Shown: positions 1 through 10,111 of the stretch, in pieces | Position numbering within the stretch: the stretch's first letter is position 1 | Layout of the letters: each line of letters starts with the position of its first letter | Assembly (NCBI GenBank): GCA_902572515.1 | Contig: CACGGJ010000005.1 | Location: 1 to 59,799, forward strand | Origin: an uncultured Pelagibacteraceae bacterium | GTDB taxonomy: Bacteria; Pseudomonadota; Alphaproteobacteria; Pelagibacterales; Pelagibacteraceae | Length of the DNA: 59,799 bases | Direction of reading: 5' to 3' | The notes under the pieces: generated by a model | Told to the model about the DNA's origin: nothing | The model's input: only the letters and a program-made list of their open reading frames with translations | Databases searched by the model: none | Translations under genes and position numbers: made by a program

Positions 1-2
1 GT

Positions 3-230
3 GTAAGAGTAAAACAAGGTCAAACTATTGGATATGTTGGCTCAACTGGAAAATCTACTGGACCACATCTGCATTATGAAGTTATTGTGAATGGCAAGAA
101 GGTTAATTCACAAAAGTTAAAACTTCCATCAGGAAAAATCTTAAATGGTAAGGAAAGAAAAGAATTTGAAACAAATAAAATAAAATTAGAAGTACTAAAG
201 TCTGAAAAAATTCTAGGATTAACTAATTAA
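3..230 (+). CDS. M23 family metallopeptidase, C-terminal end only (partial)
   Basis: The gene enters from the left edge and only its last 75 codons are visible (reading frame begins at base 3, stop at 228-230). The visible part carries the end of a LytM/M23 peptidase fold: a V-x-x-G-x-x-I-G-x-V-G-S-T-G stretch followed by GPHLHYE, whose two histidines are the second metal-binding motif of the family. M23 enzymes are zinc endopeptidases that cut peptidoglycan cross-bridges in the periplasm, or are non-catalytic activators of amidases; which one this is cannot be told without the N-terminal part. After the peptidase fold there is a basic tail of about 40 residues. The 3' end overlaps the convergent DUF4167 gene by 12 bp. 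Confidence 0.85.
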   Translation, partial: VRVKQGQTIGYVGSTGKSTGPHLHYEVIVNGKKVNSQKLKLPSGKILNGKERKEFETNKIKLEVLKSEKILGLTN

Positions 231-668
231 TTTCACCTGAGATTTAGAACTTTTTTCAGCTGTAACTTGCTCATTCGGAGCATCATCTAGGTCTTTTGAA
301 TTTTCAATTGAAACATCAGAAATTTCATCTAATGATTGTGAATTATTCTGAGATTTATTTTCTATAAATTTTTCCTTTTTAAAACTTTCTCTTTCATTTA
401 AAATTCTCGTAAAATGATCTGCATGCTGTAAATAATTTTCTGACAATATCTTGTCACCATTAGACAATGCCTCTCTTGCCATATCATTATATTTTTCAAT
501 TAATTTTGGGGCATTATGGTTATTTCTGCCTGGAGATTTTCTTTTAAAATTATCGTTATTTGAAAAATTTGAATTAAACTTTTGTCTCTCACTATTTGAT
601 TTAAAATTTCTGTCATTTCTCCTAAAATTACTTCTTCTATTATTGCTATTATTTCTAAATGTAACCAT
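219..668 (-). CDS. DUF4167 domain protein
   Basis: This 149-residue protein has an Asn/Arg/Ser-rich, highly basic N-terminus (about residues 1-48) followed by the compact helical signature of DUF4167: a segment [20 protein letters not shown], then an E-N-Y-x-Q-H-A-D-H-F-x-R-I motif at about 80-93. The C-terminal third is acidic, polar and probably disordered. DUF4167 proteins are found in Alphaproteobacteria, usually next to prmC and prfA as here, and have no established function. The basic low-complexity N-terminus would suit nucleic-acid binding, but that is inference. It lies 9 bp downstream of prmC and is probably the last gene of a prfA-prmC-DUF4167 transcript. Confidence 0.85.
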   Translation of the reverse strand: MVTFRNNSNNRRSNFRRNDRNFKSNSERQKFNSNFSNNDNFKRKSPGRNNHNAPKLIEKYNDMAREALSNGDKILSENYLQHADHFTRILNERESFKKEKFIENKSQNNSQSLDEISDVSIENSKDLDDAPNEQVTAEKSSKSQVKLIS

Positions 669-677
669 TCTTTTTGA

Positions 678-1520
678 TTATATTTTTGTACTAACTATAC
701 ATCTATCATTTTTGCCAAGATCTTTTTGTGTACAATTTATATAAAAACCCTCTTTATTTAATATTTTAATTACTTTATTTTTTTGATCAAATCCAATCTC
801 TAAAATAAACTTTCCACTCTTTTTTATCAGTTCAGATGCTTTTTTAATTACTTTTCTGATTTCTGATAAACCGTCCAACCCACCATCTAATGCTTTTCTT
901 GGTTCGAATTCAGCAACATCTCTTTCCAAATATTTTATTTTATTTTTTATAATATAAGGAGGATTAGATACAATTAAATCATATTTACATAAATTGAATT
1001 TGTCAACATCTGATTTATATAATTTCAATCTAGAATTAACATTAAGATTAATCGCATTAATTTTGGTTATTTTTAAACATTTTTCACTTATATCTATTCC
1101 TGTGCCATAGAAGTTTTCTCTTTCTTTTAAGATTGATAAAAGAATACAGCCTGAACCAACACCTATATCCAAAATATGTATTTTATTTTTTTGTTTGGTT
1201 AATTTTATTGCACTCTCAACAACTAACTCTGAGTCGGGCCGAGGTATCAATGTATCATTTGTTACATAAAAATTTGAATTCCAAAAAAACTTATTGTTTG
1301 TAAGATATGCTACTGGATTTCCTTGGGCTCTCATTCTTATTAAATTAATGAAATTATTAAAATCATTTTCTTTAAGATTTTTATTTGAATTTAATAAAAT
1401 ATAATTTCTATCTTTATTGATACTTTCTGCCATTAAAATTTCAGAATCTAATTGAGAGTTAGGTATAAATTTACTCCTTAAAATTTCTGAACCTTTGATT
1501 ATAGCTAAATTAATTTTCAT
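678..1520 (-). CDS. prmC: Peptide chain release factor N5-glutamine methyltransferase (HemK/PrmC)
   Basis: PrmC methylates the glutamine of the GGQ motif in release factors, using S-adenosylmethionine, and so raises termination efficiency. The 280-residue protein has the family layout: a helical N-terminal substrate-recognition domain (1-80), the LIPRPDSE motif at about 91-98, the SAM-binding loop DIGVGSG at 118-124, and the catalytic NPPY motif at 186-189 that holds the target glutamine. It starts 3 bp after the stop of prfA, which encodes its substrate, a very common pairing. Identification is firm from motifs, length and neighbour. Confidence 0.96.
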   Translation of the reverse strand: MKINLAIIKGSEILRSKFIPNSQLDSEILMAESINKDRNYILLNSNKNLKENDFNNFINLIRMRAQGNPVAYLTNNKFFWNSNFYVTNDTLIPRPDSELVVESAIKLTKQKNKIHILDIGVGSGCILLSILKERENFYGTGIDISEKCLKITKINAINLNVNSRLKLYKSDVDKFNLCKYDLIVSNPPYIIKNKIKYLERDVAEFEPRKALDGGLDGLSEIRKVIKKASELIKKSGKFILEIGFDQKNKVIKILNKEGFYINCTQKDLGKNDRCIVSTKI

Positions 1521-1523
1521 ATC

Positions 1524-2597
1524 TTAATTTAAATTACTAAGACTTTCTTCTTGTGCTTGTAAAGTTAAAGACTCAATCATTTCATCAAATGCTTCTCCTT
1601 CTAAGAATTCCTCAAGCTTGTGGAGTGTTAAATTTATTCTATGATCTGTAACTCTTCCTTGTGGGAAATTATAGGTTCTTATTCTTTCAGATCGGTCACC
1701 AGTACCAATTTTTGTTTTACGATCTTGAGATCTTTCTTGATCTATTCTAGATCTTTCAAGTTCATATAAGCGTGCTCTCAAAATTTTCATTCCTTTGGCT
1801 TTATTTTTATGTTGTGATTTTTCATCTTGTTGAGATACAGACAATCCTGTTGGAATATGAGTAATTCGTACAGCACTGTCAGTTGTGTTAACAGATTGAC
1901 CTCCCGGTCCACCCGCTCTAAAAACATCTATTCTTAAATCTGAGTCGTTAATTTTTAAATCAACCTCTTCTGCCTCAGGTAAAACTGCAACAGTTGCTGC
2001 CGATGTATGCACTCTACCTTGGGTTTCTGTATCTGGGACTCTTTGAACTCTATGTACACCACTTTCATATTTTAATGTTGAATATATATTACTACCTTTA
2101 ATTGATGCTATAACTTCTTTTAAACCTCCTGCATCACTTCTGGATATTGAGATTAACTCAATAGACCATTTCTTTTTATTACTTACTTTTTCATACATTT
2201 TAAATAAGTCTGATGCAAACAAGCTTGCTTCTAGCCCGCCAGTTCCTGCTCTTATTTCAATTATTGCATTTTTTTTATCTGCCTCATCTTTTGGTAATAA
2301 AAATAACTTTAGTTTCTTTTCATTAATATCATTTTGTGACTTTAAATCCGTTAATTCATTCTCAGCCATTTTTTTTAACTCATCATCTGATGAATGATCT
2401 TCTAAAATTTTATTTAGTTCCTCTTTATCATTTTCAAAAGAAAGGTATTTTTTTGCAGTATCTATAATTTCATTTATATTTGAATATTCTTTAGATTTTT
2501 CTGCGAATAATTTTTTATCCAATTCTCCTGATGAAAGTTCTTTCTCTAAACTTGAATGTTTCGCTATAAGCTCTTCTATAGTTTTTGTTGGAATCAT
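1524..2597 (-). CDS. prfA: Peptide chain release factor 1 (RF1)
   Basis: RF1 recognises UAA and UAG in the ribosomal A site and triggers peptide release. The 357-residue protein has a helical domain 1 (about 1-105), the stop-codon recognition tripeptide P-D-T at 188-190 (the PxT motif that marks RF1 rather than the SPF of RF2) and the catalytic GGQ at 232-234 inside [13 protein letters not shown]-terminal [14 protein letters not shown] block is also typical of RF1. Length is normal. It sits between ispG (4 bp upstream) and prmC (3 bp downstream), so factor and modifying enzyme are co-transcribed. Confidence 0.97.
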   Translation of the reverse strand: MIPTKTIEELIAKHSSLEKELSSGELDKKLFAEKSKEYSNINEIIDTAKKYLSFENDKEELNKILEDHSSDDELKKMAENELTDLKSQNDINEKKLKLFLLPKDEADKKNAIIEIRAGTGGLEASLFASDLFKMYEKVSNKKKWSIELISISRSDAGGLKEVIASIKGSNIYSTLKYESGVHRVQRVPDTETQGRVHTSAATVAVLPEAEEVDLKINDSDLRIDVFRAGGPGGQSVNTTDSAVRITHIPTGLSVSQQDEKSQHKNKAKGMKILRARLYELERSRIDQERSQDRKTKIGTGDRSERIRTYNFPQGRVTDHRINLTLHKLEEFLEGEAFDEMIESLTLQAQEESLSNLN

Positions 2598-2601
2598 TTT
2601 T

Positions 2602-3699
2602 TTACTTTTTTTCTAAATCTGCAGCCTTTTTTTCAACTTCTGAAACTACTTTCTCTATAATTTCTCCAGTTAAAACTTTTTTGCTTTGTACACCCGATAA
2701 ATAAAGCATGTTGTTTCCTTTTCCCCCGCCAGTAATACCTATATCAGTTAAGGCTGCCTCCCCAGGACCATTTACTACACAACCTATTATAGATAAAGTT
2801 ATTGGCGTTTTTATATGAGATAATCTTTGCTCTAAAATTTTAACAGTATCGATTACCTGAAAAGCCTGTCTTGCGCAAGAAGGACAAGAGATAATTTTTA
2901 CACCTCTATTCCTTAAGCCTAAGGATTTTAATATTTCATTTCCAATTTTAACTTCTTTTACAGGATCATCAGATAAAGACACTCTTATAGTATCTCCGAT
3001 ACCATCCAGTAAAAGTGATCCAAGACCTATAGAGGATTTAATACTTCCTGAAACAAAACTTCCTGCCTCAGTTATTCCTAAGTGTAATGGGTAACTCATG
3101 GCTTTAGAAAGTTGTCTGTAAGCTGCAATTGATAAAAATACATCTGAAGATTTAACACTTACTTTAAAATTAAAAAAATTTTCATCCTCTAAAATTTTTA
3201 TATTTCTCAAAGCACTTTCTACTAATGCATCTGGACATGGTTCTTTATATTTTTCAAGAATATCTCTTTCTAAAGATCCAGCATTAACACCTATTCTAAT
3301 TGAACAATCATTATCTTTTGCGGCTTTTAAAACATCATGAATTTTTTTTTTATCACCAATATTTCCTGGATTGATTCTTAAACACTTTGCGCCATTTTCT
3401 GCAGCCTCAATAGCTCTCTTATGATGAAAATGGATATCAGCGATTACAGGGATTTGAACATTTTTAGTGATTTCTTTTAAGGCTTTTGACGAACCTTCGT
3501 CTGGGCAAGACACTCTCACAATATCAGCACCTTCCTCATGAATTTCTTGAATTTGTTTAATTGTTGCCGACACATCAGTTGTCAATGTGTTAGTCATAGA
3601 TTGAACTGAAATTGGATTATCTCCTCCAACTTTTACATCACCTACATTTATTACTTTAGTTTTTTTTCTATCAATATTTCTAAAAGGCCTAAGGCTCAT
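2602..3699 (-). CDS. ispG: 4-hydroxy-3-methylbut-2-en-1-yl diphosphate synthase (GcpE)
   Basis: IspG reductively opens methylerythritol cyclodiphosphate to HMBPP, the penultimate step of the non-mevalonate isoprenoid pathway. The protein is 365 residues long, the compact bacterial form. The TIM-barrel half runs over about 1-250; the iron-sulfur half carries the ligands of the [4Fe-4S] cluster, Cys272 and Cys275 in SCPSC, Cys307 in [12 protein letters not shown], and Glu314 as the expected fourth ligand. It starts 4 bp after lysC ends and ends 4 bp before prfA, so it is in the middle of a five-gene minus-strand transcript. Presence of the gene implies isoprenoids are made by the MEP route. Confidence 0.97.
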   Translation of the reverse strand: MSLRPFRNIDRKKTKVINVGDVKVGGDNPISVQSMTNTLTTDVSATIKQIQEIHEEGADIVRVSCPDEGSSKALKEITKNVQIPVIADIHFHHKRAIEAAENGAKCLRINPGNIGDKKKIHDVLKAAKDNDCSIRIGVNAGSLERDILEKYKEPCPDALVESALRNIKILEDENFFNFKVSVKSSDVFLSIAAYRQLSKAMSYPLHLGITEAGSFVSGSIKSSIGLGSLLLDGIGDTIRVSLSDDPVKEVKIGNEILKSLGLRNRGVKIISCPSCARQAFQVIDTVKILEQRLSHIKTPITLSIIGCVVNGPGEAALTDIGITGGGKGNNMLYLSGVQSKKVLTGEIIEKVVSEVEKKAADLEKK

Positions 3700-3703
3700 A
3701 AAA

Positions 3704-4915
3704 TTAATCTAGTTTAAATTCTTTGTGTAAGACCGCTACAGCTTTTTTAACATTCTTAGACGAAATAAGTACCGAAATTTTTATTTCAGAAGTAGATATA
3801 ACAAGAATATTTATTTTTTTCGAAGCTAATGCTTGAAACATCCTATAAGTTATTCCAGGTGTAGTTATCATTCCTACTCCAATGATAGAAACTTTTGATA
3901 AATCTTTATCAAAAGACAATTTTTTATATGATATTGACTTATTTTTTTTTATTAATCTCTCAGTTTTTTTCAAATCCTCAGACTTAATTGTAAATGTTAA
4001 ATCTGTTTCTTTTCCATTTTGAGAGATATTTTGAACAACCATATCAACATTAATTAAATTCTTAGATAATGGTCTAAAAATTGATGCTGCTACTCCAGGT
4101 CTATCTTTAACACCTACAATTGTAATTTTGGCATCATTTTTGGTTGAAGAAATTCCAGTTATAATTTGATTACTAAAAGTCTTTTTTGAGCCTGTTATTA
4201 AAGTTCCACTTTTTGAAACAAAAGAGGATTTAACTTTAATATCAATTTTATTTAACTTTGCATCCTGAACTGAAGTAGGCTGCATTACTCTTGAGCCAAG
4301 AGATGCCATCTCTAACATTTCATCATAAAAGATTTTTTTAATTTTTTTAGCTTTGTTATATTGCCTTGGGTCTGTAGTATAAACTCCATCTACATCAGTA
4401 TATATTATGCACTCATCTGCTTTAATAAATTTTGCAAGCATAATTGCTGTTGCATCAGATCCACTTCTTCCTATAGTAGTAATTCTAAAATCATTACTAA
4501 TACCTTGAAAACCAGTGATTATGGGTATACCGCCTGACTTAATATATTTGTTCAGTTCTTTAATGCCTAAAGAGCTAATTCTTGCACTTGAATGAGGACC
4601 ATCTGTTAAAATAGGTAATTGCCAAGATGTCCAAGATCTTGATTTAAACCCATTATGTTTTAATCTTCCTGCAATAAGTGCGCATGAAACTTGTTCTCCA
4701 GTTGAGACTAGTGCATCGTATTCTGCTCTATCAAAATTATTACTAATCAGTTTAGATTTATTTACCAATTCATTTGTCACACCACTCATTGCTGATGAAA
4801 CAACTACTATCCTATTTTTTTTCTTTTTGTAAAAAGCAATTATTTTACATACTTTTTTTATTCTATCTATGCTTCCTACAGATGTACCCCCAAATTTTAA
4901 TACGACTGTTTTCAT
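3704..4915 (-). CDS. lysC: Aspartate kinase
   Basis: Aspartokinase phosphorylates aspartate, the first step to lysine, threonine, methionine and diaminopimelate. The 403-residue protein begins with the kinase signature KFGGTSVG (7-14), has the [10 protein letters not shown] block at about 70-80 and an [10 protein letters not shown] substrate loop near 147-156. The C-terminal 150 residues form two ACT domains, the usual allosteric site for lysine and threonine; the [10 protein letters not shown] and [15 protein letters not shown] segments are visible there. Length and layout match the monofunctional alphaproteobacterial enzyme. It is the first gene of the lysC-ispG-prfA-prmC-DUF4167 run and is divergent from ubiG, with 75 bp between start codons. 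dapD and dapE of the same pathway lie near 51-53 kb. Confidence 0.97.
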   Translation of the reverse strand: MKTVVLKFGGTSVGSIDRIKKVCKIIAFYKKKKNRIVVVSSAMSGVTNELVNKSKLISNNFDRAEYDALVSTGEQVSCALIAGRLKHNGFKSRSWTSWQLPILTDGPHSSARISSLGIKELNKYIKSGGIPIITGFQGISNDFRITTIGRSGSDATAIMLAKFIKADECIIYTDVDGVYTTDPRQYNKAKKIKKIFYDEMLEMASLGSRVMQPTSVQDAKLNKIDIKVKSSFVSKSGTLITGSKKTFSNQIITGISSTKNDAKITIVGVKDRPGVAASIFRPLSKNLINVDMVVQNISQNGKETDLTFTIKSEDLKKTERLIKKNKSISYKKLSFDKDLSKVSIIGVGMITTPGITYRMFQALASKKINILVISTSEIKISVLISSKNVKKAVAVLHKEFKLD

Positions 4916-4990
4916 GCTAGCTTTAATTAATAATATTTAATAAATAATGGATAAAATACATCTAAATTATTATGTCAACTATATATCACA

Positions 4991-5713
4991 ATGACTAGCA
5001 TAAATAAAAAAGAAATAGATAAATTTTCTAAAATAGCTGATGAATGGTGGGATCCAGAAGGTAAATTCAAACCACTTCATAAATTTAATCCAACAAGAAT
5101 AAAATATATAAAGGAAAATGTTATTAATAATTTCAAATTAAAAAATAAATTCAGACCTTTATCGGGAATAAATATTTTAGATATTGGATGTGGTGGTGGG
5201 TTACTATCTGAACCTATGTCAAGAATGGGAGCAAATGTAACAGGTATTGATGCATCTGATAAAAATATAAAAATTGCAAAACTTCATTCAAAAAAAAACA
5301 AACTAAAAATTAATTATTTATGTTCGTCACCTGAAAAACTTAAAATTACAAAAAAATTTGATGTTATTTTAAATATGGAAATTGTTGAACATGTAGAAGA
5401 TATAGATTTTTTTTTAAAGTCTTGCTCAAAACTTTTAAAAAAAAATGGACTAATGTTTGTTGCAACAATAAATAAAACTTTAAAATCTTATATTTTTGCA
5501 ATTGTTGGAGCAGAGTATGTTTTGAGATGGCTTCCAATTGGAACACACGAATGGGAAAAATTTGTTAAACCTGAAGATCTTAAAAAAATTTTAATGAAAT
5601 ATGATTTATCTCTCAATAAATTAGAGGGCATGAATTTTAACATTATTAAAGATGAATGGAGTATTTCTAGGGATTTATCTGTAAACTATATAGCAAAGTT
5701 TATTAAAAACTAA
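4991..5713 (+). CDS. ubiG: Ubiquinone biosynthesis O-methyltransferase
   Basis: UbiG carries out both O-methylations in ubiquinone synthesis using S-adenosylmethionine. The 240-residue protein has the family N-terminus F-S-K-I-A-D-E-W-W-D-P-E-G-K-F-K-P-L-H near 12-30 followed by NPTRI, the SAM-binding loop ILDIGCGGG at 62-70, and an MEIVEHVED motif near 130. The C-terminal W-S-I-S-R-D-L-S-V-N-Y segment is also typical. It stands alone on the plus strand; its stop overlaps the end of the convergent DUF1178 gene by 4 bp. Confidence 0.95.
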   Translation: MTSINKKEIDKFSKIADEWWDPEGKFKPLHKFNPTRIKYIKENVINNFKLKNKFRPLSGINILDIGCGGGLLSEPMSRMGANVTGIDASDKNIKIAKLHSKKNKLKINYLCSSPEKLKITKKFDVILNMEIVEHVEDIDFFLKSCSKLLKKNGLMFVATINKTLKSYIFAIVGAEYVLRWLPIGTHEWEKFVKPEDLKKILMKYDLSLNKLEGMNFNIIKDEWSISRDLSVNYIAKFIKN

Positions 5714-6138
5714 TTTTCCTTTTCGTCTATCCAAGGGATCATTTGAGCGTCTATACCTTCTTCTTTTAATTCTTTTATATCTTCCTTTGATGCACTACCG
5801 TATATGCCCTTTGTTTTTTTTTTACCATTATAATGAATTGATCTTGCCTCATAAGCAAAATTATCACCAACATAATTAAAATTATCTTTAATAAATTTTT
5901 GATAATCTTTTATAGTTTTTTTTACTTTATTATATTTTTCTAAGTTTATTTTTTCATCAGTTTTTGATTTATGACTTATTAGCCGAGGTGCCATAATTGT
6001 TTTTTCAACATTTACTGAATTGCAATTATGGCAATTCAAAAGTTTTTTTTTTTTTAATCTTTCATATTCGTTTGAAGATGCAAACCAACTATCAAAGTTC
6101 AAATCACATTCTTTACAAAAAAGTTTATATTTAATCAT
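5710..6138 (-). CDS. DUF1178 family protein (putative zinc ribbon)
   Basis: The 142-residue protein has two C-x-x-C pairs, Cys8/Cys11 and Cys36/Cys39, which would form a small zinc ribbon like that of FmdB-type regulators. The segment F-D-S-W-F-A-S-S-x-E-Y (about 15-25) and the C-terminal G-I-Y-G-x-A-x-x-E-D-I-K-E-L-K-E-E-G-I motif are diagnostic for DUF1178. The family is widespread in Alphaproteobacteria and has no known function. It lies 38 bp downstream of argJ on the same strand, perhaps in one transcript. Family assignment is confident; function is unknown. Confidence 0.85.
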   Translation of the reverse strand: MIKYKLFCKECDLNFDSWFASSNEYERLKKKKLLNCHNCNSVNVEKTIMAPRLISHKSKTDEKINLEKYNKVKKTIKDYQKFIKDNFNYVGDNFAYEARSIHYNGKKKTKGIYGSASKEDIKELKEEGIDAQMIPWIDEKEN

Positions 6139-6176
6139 AGTTGTTAGTTAATCATGCAATTTGGATTTTCAATAAG

Positions 6177-7478
6177 TTAACTTCTATAGTCTGCATTAAT
6201 TTCAATATATTTTTTCGTAAAATCCATCGTATAAGCTGTGAAGTTTTTCTTTCCCGTAAAAGTTTCAATATTAATTTCTATATTTTCTCCTTTCATATAA
6301 TTTGCTGTTTGTTTTTCATCATAACTTTGATTTAATTTTCCACCTTCAACAATTATTATATCTCCAAACTTAATTGATAATTTATTTAGATTAATTTTGG
6401 GTCCTGCTTTGCCAATTGCCATAATTACTCGTCCCCAATTTGGGTCTTCTCCAGCAATTGCAGTTTTTACTAATGGAGAATTTGCAACTGAGAAAGCAAT
6501 TTTTTTTGCATCTATCTCATTTTTACACTTACTAACATTTATTGAAATAAATTTTGATGCTCCTTCGCCATCTGAAACAACTCTTTTAGCTAGATTTAAA
6601 AGAACATTATTTAGAGCTTTGTCAAAATTTTTAATTTTATTTTCATTTATACTTTTCACTTGGTAATTTTTTACTGCATTAGTTGCAAAAATAGTTGACA
6701 TATCGTTGGTGCTAGTATCACCGTCACAAGAAATAGCGTTAAATGTATTAATTATATTTTTTTTTAATAGCTTTCCTAAAATATCATTAGATAAGGTTGC
6801 ATCAGTAAATATATATGCGAGTGTTGTGGCCATATTCGGATATATCATTCCTGATCCTTTGGCTATTCCATATATCTTTACTTTTTCACTTCCAATATGA
6901 CATTCCTCCATAGCTAATTTTGGCTTCGTATCCGTGGTCATCATTGCAAGTGCTGCCTTCATCCAAATAAATTTATTTTGTGTGTAACGAATTTTATTTA
7001 TTAAATTTGGAATATTTTTAGAAATTTTTTCATATGGAAAGATTTCTCCAATAGTGCCTGTGCAACCAAAAATTATGTTTTTTGTAGAAATTTTCTTAGG
7101 ATTATCCTCATCCTCCTCTTGTTTTTTATTTAATTGTTTTGCTGTTAAATTTGCTATTTTTTTTAAACTTTCATAACCTTGCCTTCCTGTGAATGCATTT
7201 GCATTTCTTGTATTTACAATAAGGGAATATATTTTTTTTGGTCTTTGGTTAATATTCCATTTTATATTTTCAGATACTATTTTTGACTGAGTATAAACAG
7301 AAGCGTAATTGGCGCCTTCTCTGAAATAGAACATTGATAAATCATCTCTGATATCTTTATATAAATTTGCGGAAACAACTGAAATTGAAAGACCATCTAA
7401 ATGATCAAGGTCTTGAAAATCAATCATTTTGGTATTTTTTGATTTTGATGATAAAAAATTTGTTAAATTAATTCCCAT
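6177..7478 (-). CDS. argJ: Bifunctional ornithine acetyltransferase / N-acetylglutamate synthase
   Basis: ArgJ moves the acetyl group from N-acetylornithine to glutamate, recycling it in arginine synthesis; many family members also use acetyl-CoA. It is made as a precursor that cuts itself at a conserved Ala-Thr bond. Here the site reads KGSGMIYPNMATTLAY, with the nucleophile Thr218 at the start of the beta chain; the family norm is ATML, so the residue after the nucleophile is Thr instead of Met. Length (433) is slightly above the usual 400-410, with an insertion of charged residues near 118-133. argB, argD and argF are elsewhere in the window, so the arg genes are scattered. The start codon touches an 11-bp inverted repeat shared with the secA upstream region. 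Confidence 0.95.
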   Translation of the reverse strand: MGINLTNFLSSKSKNTKMIDFQDLDHLDGLSISVVSANLYKDIRDDLSMFYFREGANYASVYTQSKIVSENIKWNINQRPKKIYSLIVNTRNANAFTGRQGYESLKKIANLTAKQLNKKQEEDEDNPKKISTKNIIFGCTGTIGEIFPYEKISKNIPNLINKIRYTQNKFIWMKAALAMMTTDTKPKLAMEECHIGSEKVKIYGIAKGSGMIYPNMATTLAYIFTDATLSNDILGKLLKKNIINTFNAISCDGDTSTNDMSTIFATNAVKNYQVKSINENKIKNFDKALNNVLLNLAKRVVSDGEGASKFISINVSKCKNEIDAKKIAFSVANSPLVKTAIAGEDPNWGRVIMAIGKAGPKINLNKLSIKFGDIIIVEGGKLNQSYDEKQTANYMKGENIEINIETFTGKKNFTAYTMDFTKKYIEINADYRS

Positions 7479-7519
7479 ATTGTTTAAATTATTTATTTAA
7501 TACATATATTAAACAATAT
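7477..7519. promoter_or_regulatory. 11-bp inverted repeat between divergent argJ and secA
   Basis: The short region between the two divergent start codons holds a perfect inverted repeat: ATATTGTTTAA at 7477-7487 and TTAAACAATAT at 7509-7519, separated by 21 bp. The left arm overlaps the argJ start codon. It could be an operator for a dimeric regulator acting on both genes, or chance in AT-rich DNA; no known consensus is recognised. Confidence 0.3.
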
Positions 7520-7543
7520 AAGTAAAGAATAAATCAAATAGTA

Positions 7544-10108
7544 ATGTTTAACCCATTAAATTTAATAACAAAATTTATCAAATCTAGTAATCAAAAAGAG
7601 CTAGATAGAATTGGTAAAATTGTTGAGAAAATAAACTCACACGAGGAAAATTTCAAAAATTTAAATGACGACGACTTTCCAAAAAAAACTAATGAATTTA
7701 GAAATCAGTTAAAAGATGGAAAAACTTTAGACGATCTACTTCCTGAAGCTTTTGCTTTAGTTAGAGAAGCTGCCAAAAGAACGCGTAACGAGAGACACTT
7801 TAATGTTCAGTTAATTGGAGGTGTTGCTTTGCATGAGGGTAAAATTGCTGAAATGAGAACCGGAGAAGGAAAAACTTTAACAATCACATTAGCTGCTTAT
7901 TTAAATGCCTTAAGCGAAAAAGGTGTTCATATAGTTACTGTTAATGATTATCTTGCAAAAAGAGACTCAATAGAAATGGGAGAGATATATAATTTTCTAG
8001 GTCTAACTTCTGGATTTATTAATAATTATCAAGATGATACTGAGCGTAAAAAAAATTACAAATGCGACATTACATATGCAACTAACAGTGAATTAGGTTT
8101 TGATTATCTGAGAGACAATATGAAATTCTCCGAGGAACAAATGGTTCAGAGAGAACATAGTTTTTCAATAGTAGATGAGATAGATTCTTGTTTGATTGAT
8201 GAAGCAAGAACACCTCTGGTTATATCTGGAGCTGCTGAGGATAAAACAGCTCAATATTTAGCAATTGATAAACTCATTAGAAATTTAAACGATAAAGATT
8301 ATGAAATAGATGAAAAAGAAAAAAGTGTTCTATTAACAAATGATGGAATAAATAATGTAGAAAAACTTTTTTCTAATGCTGGAATTTTAAAAAATAATAA
8401 TTTTTATGATCCAGAAAATTTACATTTGGTTCATCATGTTAATCAAGCATTACGTGCAAATCATTTATTTGAAAAAGGAAGAGATTATATTGTAGCAGAT
8501 AGAAGTCTTAAAATTATTGACGAACTTACTGGAAGAATTTTAGAGGGTAGGCGTTTTGGAGATGGTTTACATCAAGCTCTTGAAGCTAAAGAAAAAATAC
8601 AAATTCAGGCCGAAAACCAAACATTAGCTTCAATAACTTATCAAAATTATTTTAAACTTTATAAAAAAATTTCAGGTTGTACTGGTACAGCCGCTACAGA
8701 GTCTGAAGAATTTTTTGAAATTTATAATCTGCCTGTTGTTGTCATTCCTACAAACAAAGAAATGATCCGAAAGGATTTTAATGATTTAATTTTTAGAACA
8801 GAAAAAGAAAAGAATGATGCTATTATAGAAAAAATAATTGAAAGAAATAAACTAGGTCAACCTATTTTAGTATTTACCTCAAGCATAAATAAATCTGAAG
8901 TTTATTCAAATTTATTAAATCAAAAAAATATTAAACATGTAGTGTTAAATGCAAAAAATCATGAAAATGAGGCTGAGATAATCGCAAATGCAGGAAAAGA
9001 AAATTCTTTAATAATTACAACAAGTATTTCGGGGAGAGGAGTTGATATTCAACTTGGTGGTAAGAAAGGTTCTATTCCAGAAGACCAACTTAAAATAGAT
9101 AAAGATAAAATTAAATCCTTGGGTGGTTTATTTGTAATTGGTACAGAAAGAATGGAGTCTAGAAGAGTCGATAACCAGGCAAGAGGAAGATCTGGAAGAC
9201 AGGGAGATGAAGGCAGTTCAGTATTTTATGTTAGTCTTGAAGATGATTTAATGAGAATTTTTGGGTCAGAGTCTATGAATAGTATGCTCGAAAAACTTGG
9301 ACTTAAAGACGGTGAAAGTATTGATCATCCATGGATTAATAAAGCATTAGAGAGAGCTCAGCAGAAAGTTGAAGCTAGAAATTTTGATATAAGAAAAACA
9401 CTTATTAAATTTGATAATGTTCTAAATGATCAAAGGCATGTTGTTTTTTCACAAAGAAAAAATGCGATGAATAGTGAAAATATCTTTGATTATTCAGATG
9501 AATTTTTAAAAGAAATATCTGATGATTTAATAAAGTTAAAAATTTCAAATTTATCCAATCCAAAAAGTAATGAATTTTATAACAAAACAAAACAAATAAT
9601 TGGAAAAAGTTTTGAAGAAACTGAGTTTAAGAATTTAATTGAAGCTAAAGATAATGATTTTAGAAAAAAAATCTCTGATAAATTCCAAGAAACAAGAAAC
9701 GAGCGTATTAAACTTCTGGGGGATAATCATGCTAAAGAAATAGAAAAAAGAATTTTTCTTCAATCAATCGATTTAAATTGGAAATCACATATTCAATATT
9801 TAGAACAATTAAGACAAGTTATAGGATTAAGATCTTATGGTCAGAGAGATCCATTAGTTGAATATAAAAAAGAAGCATTTGAGTTATTTTCAAATCTTCT
9901 AGAAAAATTAAAACTAGATTTTGTAACAATTCTTATGAACTTAAAAGTGGTGATGGAATCAAACAACGAAACACAGGATTCAAAGAAAATCGACATATCT
10001 GACAATCCAAAATGTTTATTGTTAATTAAAAAAAATCAAAAAATTTCTAGAAATGATAGATGTGAGGCTACAGGAAAAAAATTTAAAAACTGTTGTGGAG
10101 CCTTATAG
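7544..10108 (+). CDS. secA: Preprotein translocase ATPase subunit SecA
   Basis: SecA drives unfolded preproteins through SecYEG by ATP hydrolysis. The 854-residue protein shows Walker A MRTGEGKT at 104-111, the VDEIDSCLIDEARTPL DEAD-type block near 208-223, the GTERMESRRVDNQARGRSGRQGD motif of the second nucleotide-binding fold near 534-556, and the C-terminal helical scaffold. The extreme C-terminus normally carries a zinc motif C-x-C-x8-C-(H/C) that contacts SecB and lipids; here it reads RCEATGKKFKNCCG, so the second cysteine of the first pair is replaced by Ala and zinc binding is doubtful. The protein is shorter than the roughly 900 residues typical of Alphaproteobacteria, mostly in the linker before this tail. 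Monocistronic; accA converges 3 bp away. Confidence 0.97.
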   Translation: MFNPLNLITKFIKSSNQKELDRIGKIVEKINSHEENFKNLNDDDFPKKTNEFRNQLKDGKTLDDLLPEAFALVREAAKRTRNERHFNVQLIGGVALHEGKIAEMRTGEGKTLTITLAAYLNALSEKGVHIVTVNDYLAKRDSIEMGEIYNFLGLTSGFINNYQDDTERKKNYKCDITYATNSELGFDYLRDNMKFSEEQMVQREHSFSIVDEIDSCLIDEARTPLVISGAAEDKTAQYLAIDKLIRNLNDKDYEIDEKEKSVLLTNDGINNVEKLFSNAGILKNNNFYDPENLHLVHHVNQALRANHLFEKGRDYIVADRSLKIIDELTGRILEGRRFGDGLHQALEAKEKIQIQAENQTLASITYQNYFKLYKKISGCTGTAATESEEFFEIYNLPVVVIPTNKEMIRKDFNDLIFRTEKEKNDAIIEKIIERNKLGQPILVFTSSINKSEVYSNLLNQKNIKHVVLNAKNHENEAEIIANAGKENSLIITTSISGRGVDIQLGGKKGSIPEDQLKIDKDKIKSLGGLFVIGTERMESRRVDNQARGRSGRQGDEGSSVFYVSLEDDLMRIFGSESMNSMLEKLGLKDGESIDHPWINKALERAQQKVEARNFDIRKTLIKFDNVLNDQRHVVFSQRKNAMNSENIFDYSDEFLKEISDDLIKLKISNLSNPKSNEFYNKTKQIIGKSFEETEFKNLIEAKDNDFRKKISDKFQETRNERIKLLGDNHAKEIEKRIFLQSIDLNWKSHIQYLEQLRQVIGLRSYGQRDPLVEYKKEAFELFSNLLEKLKLDFVTILMNLKVVMESNNETQDSKKIDISDNPKCLLLIKKNQKISRNDRCEATGKKFKNCCGAL

Positions 10109-10111
10109 AAT

